Below are positions 36,545-44,641 of a stretch of 44,641 bases of DNA, piece by piece. Positions within the stretch are counted from its first letter, which is position 1. Each line of letters starts with the position of its first letter. The notes beneath the pieces are model-generated. The model searched no databases. It was not told the origin of the DNA and saw only the letters and a list, made by a program, of their open reading frames with translations. This stretch comes from Ignavibacteriota bacterium (GTDB taxonomy: Bacteria > Bacteroidota > Ignavibacteria > UBA10030), in NCBI GenBank assembly GCA_003142475.1, contig PLMK01000016.1, forward strand, positions 1 to 44,641, given 5' to 3'. A program made the translations under genes and the position numbers.

Positions 36545-36940
36545 TTACTGGAAGTTGCCCGTAAAAGAACTAAAAGTTACTTTTCCGGAATTGTCTACAG
36601 CACCTACAACCTTACTTGGGGTAGCTTGTGTTACACTTGTTCCCGTAAACGTAACCAACGCGGCACCTACAGCAGCTGTGTACGTTGCATTATCATTAGA
36701 TGACAATTTATACGGAATTGTATAACCATTTCCACCTGTATAGGATCCACCACCACCAGCCATAGAAACTGGTCGAATGTAAAATTGATATGCATTTGCG
36801 GCAAGGTTGTTTATATCGTTTATCATTGCATCTTTGTTTGACTGAACGCTTTGTGCGCTAAACAGGCTCAATCCAACGGCAATTGCGATACCGACAATGA
36901 TAACGCCGAGGATGATAAGTAATAATTGTTGTTGTCCCAT
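36545..36940 (-). CDS. Small type IV pilin-like protein, copy 1
   Basis: The 131-aa product has a two-residue leader (MG) directly before QQQLLLIILGVIIVGIAIAV, a helix like the N-terminal assembly helix of type IV pilins and archaeal class III signal proteins. Glu at position 5 is absent. It continues with LAANAYQFYIRPVSMAGGGG and a short Ser/Thr/Gly-rich head rich in beta-strand residues. The ATG at 36940 has a strong TTGGAGGA site. Such tiny pilins have no room for the full globular domain. A surface filament or pseudopilin role is inferred. It has its own terminator and stands immediately upstream of copy 2. Confidence 0.7.
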   Translation of the reverse strand: MGQQQLLLIILGVIIVGIAIAVGLSLFSAQSVQSNKDAMINDINNLAANAYQFYIRPVSMAGGGGSYTGGNGYTIPYKLSSNDNATYTAAVGAALVTFTGTSVTQATPSKVVGAVDNSGKVTFSSFTGNFQ

Positions 36941-37251
36941 AAAAAATCCTCCAATAAAATGTTAGTGAAAAAGTGAATTGTATATTTTTTGTTACATTAA
37001 CTGATTTAGTATGCTATCTCCAAGTTCTATACCAATCGAATAGGGTCGAATTTTATTTGCTTTATTTGATTTTTTGCGTAAAAAGCTTCAACAACTTCTT
37101 GAAGGAGTGGAACAATTTACCGTACACAGTCAGGATGACGCAGCACAGAATTACCTTTATCTTCTTTTTATCAAATATTTCGCATTCTCAAATCAAGGTT
37201 GCTTTCTATTCTCCTCCTTTGTATCTTGGAAATATTATTAAAGAGTCTAAG

Positions 37252-37632
37252 ATGCCTGTTAAAAGGAAAAAACATATACTCGTTATAGACGATGAACCAA
37301 CTTGGCTGAAGATTACCTCACATATCCTCAAAAGCCAAGGCTATAATGTCCAGACCGCTGGAAGCGGAGCGGAAGCGTTGAAAGCATTGACAACTTTTAA
37401 ACCAGATTTGATCTTTAGTGACGTGCGAATGCCGGATATGAATGGTTTCGATCTGGTCGATAATTTAAAACGCAATCCTGCGACTTCTTCAACTCCAGTG
37501 ATATTCTTCTCTGCCATCGATGATTATGATGCCCGTAAAGTGGCACGCACGCTTGGTGCAGTCGATTATTTAATAAAGCCGTTCAATGAAGACGAAGTGA
37601 ATTCAGTTCTCTCCAAGCATTTACCCATTTAA
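37252..37632 (+). CDS. Single-domain response regulator
   Basis: The 126-aa receiver has the full set of catalytic residues: acidic pair Asp13-Asp14, phosphoacceptor Asp57 in LIFSDVRMPDMNG, Ser87 and Lys109 in YLIKPF. The frame is open for 93 codons upstream, but that part is unlike any receiver leader, so the start at 37252 is preferred. It has no output domain. It lies 67 nt before the hybrid kinase gene and may act in its phosphorelay. Confidence 0.9.
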   Translation: MPVKRKKHILVIDDEPTWLKITSHILKSQGYNVQTAGSGAEALKALTTFKPDLIFSDVRMPDMNGFDLVDNLKRNPATSSTPVIFFSAIDDYDARKVARTLGAVDYLIKPFNEDEVNSVLSKHLPI

Positions 37633-37699
37633 AAAACCTGCAATACCGTAATTTGGTTTATCGAAAATAAACCGCCCAAATATAAAGATTTTTAAAAGT

Positions 37700-39922
37700 A
37701 TGGCAAACTTCCGTAACATTCTAAAATTTCGCGCTTCTCTAGGACCGGTTGAACAAGCACAGATCGTAGCCTCTACTGCTGTGGTAGTAACCCTCGTAAC
37801 AATAGTGGTTGTGCGGCTAACGAGTGGCCACACACTTGAATTATTATTATTTGGGAGCGTTCTCACTGTAGGTGTATTTGGATTTATTATTGTCTTCTTC
37901 ACGTTAAAGTATGGACGCTTGCTTGAAGAACAAAAACAAGAATTGCTTGCATTAAACACATTTGCCGAATCTGTAAATCGTGCCATTGGTGTCCAATTTC
38001 TCCTCCACAATGCTCTCATCGAAATGAAACGCCTCCTTGATGTAGAGTACGGATGGATATTCAGTGAAGAAAATAATCAACTTGTACTCAAGGCTCTTCG
38101 TGGAGCCGAAGAATTAAATTTTTCTATCTTGGATACCTCTATCGGAATCAATCACGAAAAAATGAGATGGATTTATTCTCCTCATATTGTGAAACGGCCA
38201 AAGAAATCTGATTCAAATAAAAACTCTCCATGGGAATATGGCGTTATTGGATCATTAGCATCAGTACCGATTATGATGAAGGACCAATTGTCTGGGCTCA
38301 TTATTTTAGCAAGCAAGAATCGAGAGGCATTTTCCAACAAACAAATTGATCTAATCATGGCTTTCGCCAACCAAATCGGCATTGCAATGGAAAATGCAAT
38401 GCTCTTTGAGCAAGTTCGGAAATCGGAAGAACGCTACATCGATCTCTTTGAAAATTCACCGGATATGTCTCACATTTTTAACAAAGCTGGCATAATAATC
38501 AGTTGTAACCAAACAGAAGCGACACGATTAGGGTATAGTAAAGAGGAATTAGTTGGAAAGTCTATTCTGAAACTCTATCCACCAGAATACCAAAAAGAAG
38601 CACAACATAATCTTAATAATATTATTAATCGCAATAGTGAAATCAAGGGATTAGAGGAAAAATTCACGTCAAAAAACGGCGAATTAATTGATGTAAACAT
38701 CAACACTTCTATCATTCTGGATGAAGCTGGGCAGCCGTTGGTGCGCGCGGTAGCACGCGACATCACGGAACAGAAGAAGTTCGAAGCAAAGATCATTCAT
38801 GCTCAACGCATCGACAGCATAGGAAATCTTGCCGGTGGAATTGCTCATGACTTTAACAATATCCTCACTTCAATCCTTGGTTCCACTTCAATTATGAAGC
38901 GAAAGATGAAACATGATGATCATTGGTATCGTTTCGCTGATATTATTGAGACTGCCGCTCGACGCGGTGCCAGCCTAACACGACAGCTATTAACGTTCGC
39001 ACGCAAAAGCAATGTACAATTCCGGCCTATAGTCGTGAACGATATTATCGAAGAAACATTGCGTCTTTTCGAACGCAGTACCGATAAAACTATTCTCGTT
39101 GAAAGAATATTGACGGATGAAGTGTGCATCATTCATGGAGATGACGGACAACTTCAACAAGCATTTCTCAACTTGCTCATTAATGCTCGGGATGCCATGC
39201 CGGATGGAGGAACTATCACTGTCCAAACCAAACATAAACAAATAGAAGAGGATGTAACTGTCACACCTGAGATTCACAGAGGAGTTTATGTAGCCGTCTC
39301 CATTACCGATACCGGTGTTGGGATGGATAAGAAAACCCAACAACATATCTTCGAACCATTTTTCACGACGAAAGATGTAGGTAAAGGAACAGGATTGGGA
39401 CTTTCTGTAGTGTATGGTGTTGTCAATTCCCACAATGGTTACATTACTGTTCAAAGCGAACTAGGACAGGGCGCTGAATTTACTATGTATTTTCCAATTA
39501 TACCTGCAGGAGAATATTTGCAGCATGATGTCCAACCTTTAAAACTCGAACGCGGGAGTGAACGAGTACTAGTGATTGACGACGAAAAAGATGTTGCAGA
39601 TATTATTAGCGGAATGTTGGAAAGTCTCGGATATCAAGTGACACGTGTCGATAGCGGACAGAAAGCAATCAATCTCTTCAAAAAGAAAAAACGATTTGAC
39701 GTTGTTATTCTCGATCTCAATATGCCAAAGATGAGTGGAAAAGAAACTTTTATAAAGTTGAAGAAAATCGACCCAGATGTACGTGTAGTTATTTCCACCG
39801 GCTATGGTGACCGAGTAATAGATGCTTCACTTGGGAAAGCCGCAGGCGATACATTCCTTCAAAAACCATATCAAATTGAAGAGCTTTCCAGAATAATGCG
39901 CCTTACATTGAATCGCGATTGA
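37700..39922 (+). CDS. Membrane hybrid sensor histidine kinase (GAF-PAS-HisKA-HATPase-REC)
   Basis: The 740-aa kinase has two membrane helices (about 21-40 and 47-69) with almost no periplasmic loop. A GAF domain (about 85-235), a PAS domain (245-360) and the dimerisation domain with His383 in GGIAHDFNNILT follow. The ATPase domain has LLINARDAM, DTGVGM and GTGLGLSVVYG. A C-terminal receiver (about 625-740) has VIDDEKD and the phosphoacceptor in VVILDLNMP. The tiny extracytoplasmic part implies an intracellular or membrane signal. It probably works with the adjacent stand-alone receiver. Targets are unknown. Confidence 0.93.
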   Translation: MANFRNILKFRASLGPVEQAQIVASTAVVVTLVTIVVVRLTSGHTLELLLFGSVLTVGVFGFIIVFFTLKYGRLLEEQKQELLALNTFAESVNRAIGVQFLLHNALIEMKRLLDVEYGWIFSEENNQLVLKALRGAEELNFSILDTSIGINHEKMRWIYSPHIVKRPKKSDSNKNSPWEYGVIGSLASVPIMMKDQLSGLIILASKNREAFSNKQIDLIMAFANQIGIAMENAMLFEQVRKSEERYIDLFENSPDMSHIFNKAGIIISCNQTEATRLGYSKEELVGKSILKLYPPEYQKEAQHNLNNIINRNSEIKGLEEKFTSKNGELIDVNINTSIILDEAGQPLVRAVARDITEQKKFEAKIIHAQRIDSIGNLAGGIAHDFNNILTSILGSTSIMKRKMKHDDHWYRFADIIETAARRGASLTRQLLTFARKSNVQFRPIVVNDIIEETLRLFERSTDKTILVERILTDEVCIIHGDDGQLQQAFLNLLINARDAMPDGGTITVQTKHKQIEEDVTVTPEIHRGVYVAVSITDTGVGMDKKTQQHIFEPFFTTKDVGKGTGLGLSVVYGVVNSHNGYITVQSELGQGAEFTMYFPIIPAGEYLQHDVQPLKLERGSERVLVIDDEKDVADIISGMLESLGYQVTRVDSGQKAINLFKKKKRFDVVILDLNMPKMSGKETFIKLKKIDPDVRVVISTGYGDRVIDASLGKAAGDTFLQKPYQIEELSRIMRLTLNRD

Positions 39923-40087
39923 ATATTGCATTAAGTGTTGTTTGATTTAATGACGAGAATGTCGCCCTTAATACTTAATACCTTATTCCGACTAGAGAAA
40001 TGTAATAGAATGAACTCACTGGAAAAATAATTCGCTATTAGTGATTTTCCCCACCATTCCTGCCGCTCCTATTTTTAGCGTGCGTTC
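39923..40087. other. Intergenic region after hybrid kinase
   Basis: 165 nt with no gene and no convincing terminator. A weak AT-rich inverted repeat (CATTAA/TTAATG) lies just after the stop codon. It leads into the relic at 40088. Confidence 0.35.
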
Positions 40088-40495
40088 ATCGCTTCTTTAT
40101 CATATTTGCAGATACTTACATTTTCTGAATATTTATATTATGATGATCACTTCCTCATAATTGAAAACTTTTCACATATTAATAATTTGTCTAATACTGG
40201 TAATGCAATTTTAGAAGATGTGAGTCATCAGGGACAGGGGGAAATTTATATCGTCCTTTATCAACAATTTCTCTATCCTCAGTGCACAATAAAAAATTAA
40301 AGCCGAGAAAGTATGGCAAGAAGCACTACGATTAGATCCTACAATGGGCAATGCACATCTTAACCTTTCACATCTCTATTATGAATCAGGTCAATATCAC
40401 TCGGTGTGGGATCGCTGCCAAAAGGCATTACAGCTTGGAATAGCTGTCCCTTCTAGTTTAGTAAATGAAATTCGAAGTAGGAATTCCCAAGTAAT
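40088..40495 (+). pseudogene. Internally deleted relic of a TMTC-like TPR glycosyltransferase
   Basis: The left part encodes LTFSEYLYYDDHFLIIENFS and ILEDVSHQGQG, clearly related to the first loop of the intact protein at 31581-33407. At a G5 run (40237-40241) the frame slips by one. Adding a G restores GNLYRPLSTIS. The sequence then jumps directly to a C-terminal TPR (KVWQEALRLDPTMGNAHLNL and a YYESGQYHSVWDRCQKALQL helix). About 400 codons of the membrane part are gone. No start codon remains. It lies in the opposite orientation to the intact gene. Confidence 0.75.
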
Positions 40496-40645
40496 AGTAC
40501 TATCGCGAGGATTTCTTGTTTACATCCATTTCTTCGTCGGGTGTGAAATAAAGTCTTTCCTTGAAAGTGGTTGGAATAATTGCTACTATTTTGCCAGAGT
40601 AGAACTTGCATTCTTTTAAGCAGTACGTAGCATGGACTTTCCCGT

Positions 40646-41446
40646 ATGAACCTTGAACAATTTGGCGAAGAGTTGAAACAGGCTCGCCTGAAAAAAGAAT
40701 TATCGTTAATGGATATTTCTGCCGAGACGCGCATTAGTTTAAAATTTCTCGATGCGATTGAGCGTGGACAACTTCAGATTCTTCCTCAGACTTATATACG
40801 CGCATTTCTCAGGGAATATGCCTTGATGACCGGTCTTGATCCGAACGATATTATGCAGCGATATGAATCTGCTAGGCAAGAATCTTCCTCCCGAAAATCG
40901 GATGATGCCGCGCCCCAACAAACTTCTATTCAAGAAAAAACACCAGTGGAGGATAAGAAGAAAAATCCGTTTTCACTTTCGCCTCTTCAGCGCAATATTG
41001 CCTTGGGACTTTTCATCATTGCGGCAGTGGTTATGATTGCCATTTTGGCAAACATGAATAGAAATTCGAGCTCCGGTAATTCTATCGAAGAGGTTTCGTT
41101 CGATCGCGTAGTTCGCGAAAGTGAAGCCGCATCAATTCCGCAGCCAACTACTACCACTGACTCTACTCCAGTTGCCAATAAAGCCAAGCCCGATAGCTTG
41201 CGATTAGAGATTACCACACAAGATTCTGTATGGATTAATATTCTTATTGACGGTAAAATTAGCGAGACGTATCTTTTGGGAGCAAGAAGGAAACGAGCTT
41301 GGGCGGCAAAAGAGCGTTTTGTTGTAACGATGGGAAATGCCGGCGGCGCGACTTTTCAATTAAACGGTAAAGATATTGGTCCTCTCGGCAAAAGCGGAGC
41401 AATCGTTCGGAACACTGTCATTTCCGAAGCCACCCTTAAGAATTAA
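40646..41446 (+). CDS. RodZ-like protein: HTH, membrane helix and DUF4115 domain
   Basis: The 266-aa protein has an N-terminal helix-turn-helix (FGEELKQARLKKELSLMDIS, then YIRAFLREYA) at residues 5-75, an acidic linker, one membrane helix at about 117-136, and a C-terminal periplasmic domain of the DUF4115 type (SLRLEITTQDSVWINILIDG). RodZ proteins link MreB to the wall-elongation machinery; in many genomes of this kind the protein is of unproven function. It lies 22 nt before ligA and likely shares its operon. Confidence 0.88.
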   Translation: MNLEQFGEELKQARLKKELSLMDISAETRISLKFLDAIERGQLQILPQTYIRAFLREYALMTGLDPNDIMQRYESARQESSSRKSDDAAPQQTSIQEKTPVEDKKKNPFSLSPLQRNIALGLFIIAAVVMIAILANMNRNSSSGNSIEEVSFDRVVRESEAASIPQPTTTTDSTPVANKAKPDSLRLEITTQDSVWINILIDGKISETYLLGARRKRAWAAKERFVVTMGNAGGATFQLNGKDIGPLGKSGAIVRNTVISEATLKN

Positions 41447-41462
41447 TCACCGGCAAGGCTAA

Positions 41463-43484
<2,022 letters not shown>

Positions 43485-43517
43485 ATCCACCATCACCCAC
43501 TTACTTGGGAGGGTATC

Positions 43518-44165
43518 ATGTTGAAATCTTCGTTTAGTTGTTTGATATTACTACTCCTCATTTTCATTCTTGTCGTTCCAGGTTTTGCACAAACACGAGT
43601 CGGAAAACTAGGTGTAGGAGTTGACGGCTCCACGCAATACATTCTCGGTGCTGGATCTGTAACGACTTCGCCGGCAATCGGCTACGGATTAAACATGAGT
43701 TATTCTATTTTGAATGGCCTTAGTCTCCGTTCCAAGTTTGCGGTAAACCAACTTTCATGGACAAATAGTCTGAGTAAAACCTCTACAACGGATATGATGT
43801 CCCTCAACTTTTATTTGTCCATCGATTTGATGCCGAACAGTTCGTTTAACATCTTTCTTTTAGGAGGCGGTGGAGGCGTATTTTATGATCCTAAAAATGA
43901 AAATGGATCGCGGGCAGCATATATCTCAAGTTTTGATATGAATTATATTGGTGGATTGGGAGCTGACATCTTTCTGAGTGAATTCTGGTCTGTCACACTG
44001 ATGGGCGAATATGTGTTAACGAATTCACAGTATTACAATGGTCCCAGGAATTCTGGTAATGACAGCTTTGCCCGTGGAAGTATTCAGATTCGTTATTATT
44101 TCTTCGATCAATCATTTATCTCCAAGCTATTCGAGGCTGAACATGAACGATCGAAGCGTAAATAA
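43518..44165 (+). CDS. Predicted small outer-membrane beta-barrel protein
   Basis: The 215-aa product has a signal peptide (LLLLIFILVVPGFAQ) cut near residue 25. Alternating hydrophobic strands with Gly and aromatic residues follow, ending in GSIQIRYYFF and a charged tail after the last strand. The start follows GGGAGGG at good spacing. It lies 33 nt after ligA on the same strand. No precise family is claimed; it resembles generic OMP-barrel proteins of FCB bacteria. Confidence 0.7.
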   Translation: MLKSSFSCLILLLLIFILVVPGFAQTRVGKLGVGVDGSTQYILGAGSVTTSPAIGYGLNMSYSILNGLSLRSKFAVNQLSWTNSLSKTSTTDMMSLNFYLSIDLMPNSSFNIFLLGGGGGVFYDPKNENGSRAAYISSFDMNYIGGLGADIFLSEFWSVTLMGEYVLTNSQYYNGPRNSGNDSFARGSIQIRYYFFDQSFISKLFEAEHERSKRK

Positions 44166-44180
44166 TATTTGCGTTGCAGA

Positions 44181-44641
44181 ATGACGATGTTGGAGGGTTT
44201 TCGACTCACAGTAGGACTTTTCTACTCGCGGCTGCATTTTCGTCATTACCACGACCGGATAATGAATTTCACTGATGCGCTTAGACGGTCACGCCGAGCA
44301 TTGGTTATATTTCCGGAATCCCCTCTTGACGGTGAGTCAGCTTCGAATTTTCTTCAATATATGCTACGAAAGTTTTCTTCGGAAGGAATGATGGTAGCAA
44401 TCCGAGATGATCAACTTTTTACGATGGCATCTGCCCCGCCACTAAAAACTCTCACATATTCAGCACGCGATATTAACAATTGGTTTGTGCCTCGGCGTGA
44501 GCTGCTTCGGAGAATGGAAAGCAATAACTTCGATGTAGCATTGGATCTCAATTTGAATCTTTCTCTAACGAGCGCGTTTCTTTGCAAAGCATCTAATGCC
44601 CCCTTACGCATCAGTTTTGCAAAGAAGGCTGGGGATCAATT
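44181..44641 (+). CDS. Partial protein, possibly GT9-like or DUF6913-like
   Basis: The frame is open from the ATG at 44181 to the window edge (153 codons). Recognisable pieces are RRALVIFPESPLDGESASNF and, near the end, NFDVALDLNLNLSLTSAFL followed by CKASNAPLRISFAKKAGD. The pattern of a strand ending in D-L-N and then a helix and GAPLRIGF-like turn is what GT9/heptosyltransferase-like and DUF6913 proteins show. Without the C-terminal half the assignment is tentative. It starts 15 nt after the outer-membrane protein gene. Confidence 0.5.
   Translation, partial: MTMLEGFRLTVGLFYSRLHFRHYHDRIMNFTDALRRSRRALVIFPESPLDGESASNFLQYMLRKFSSEGMMVAIRDDQLFTMASAPPLKTLTYSARDINNWFVPRRELLRRMESNNFDVALDLNLNLSLTSAFLCKASNAPLRISFAKKAGDQ

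Noticed and set aside
36973-37251. 93-residue N-terminal extension of the single-domain response regulator
   Set aside because: The receiver fold begins right after the ATG at 37252. The upstream part has no recognisable domain and overlaps the pilin promoter region.
44411-44611. 66-codon minus-strand ORF at the right edge
   Set aside because: It runs antisense to the open frame starting at 44181, which has coherent fold-like motifs.

Overview
The window is bacterial, moderately AT-rich and densely packed, and most of it is read on the minus strand. Three things suggest a member of the FCB superphylum, plausibly an Ignavibacteria or Kryptonia-like lineage: small beta-barrel outer-membrane proteins, very short pilin-like proteins, and a chimeric Hdr/Mvh plus group 3b hydrogenase inventory. 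This placement is inferred from gene content, not from a marker tree.

Region 1 (1-1717): the start of a C1-family cysteine peptidase, cut by the window edge, then a predicted beta-barrel outer-membrane protein followed by a clear terminator.

Region 2 (1718-15290, all minus): a long, tightly spaced gene train for hydrogen metabolism. In transcription order it holds a 62-residue membrane peptide, a degenerate receiver protein and a group 3b [NiFe]-hydrogenase (hydB, a cNMP-binding-domain protein, hydG, hydD, hydA). A YbaK-type deacylase and a hydrogenase maturation protease come next. The train ends with heterodisulfide reductase and an Mvh-type group 3c hydrogenase (hdrC, hdrB, hdrA, mvhD, mvhG, a CoA-binding protein, mvhA). 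A near-perfect sigma-54 promoter lies just upstream of the 62-residue gene. Immediately upstream of that are an NtrC-type activator and a cytosolic PAS histidine kinase (15560-18336), which suggests two-component, sigma-54-dependent control. The 3b enzyme would exchange H2 with NAD(P)H. The Mvh/Hdr complex would couple H2 oxidation to ferredoxin and a disulfide by flavin-based bifurcation.

Region 3 (18471-19455): a two-PDZ periplasmic protein gene broken by three one-base shifts, each at a homopolymer.

Region 4 (19830-25984, plus): a polytopic membrane protein, a transposase-like relic, and a sugar-modification cassette. The cassette has a two-subunit transketolase, an epimerase/glycosyltransferase fusion and a methyltransferase.

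Region 5 (26320-36940, minus): polytopic GT-C-like membrane proteins, a UDP-galactopyranose-mutase-like flavoprotein, a TMTC-like TPR membrane protein and a GT2 enzyme. They lie downstream of a recent tandem duplication of a tiny pilin-like gene, whose second copy has lost its ATG.

Region 6 (37252-44641, plus): a single-domain response regulator, a hybrid sensor kinase, an internally deleted relic of the TMTC-like gene, a RodZ-like protein, NAD-dependent DNA ligase (ligA), another outer-membrane barrel, and the start of a gene that may be GT9-like.

No tRNA, rRNA, CRISPR array or intact mobile element was recognised.
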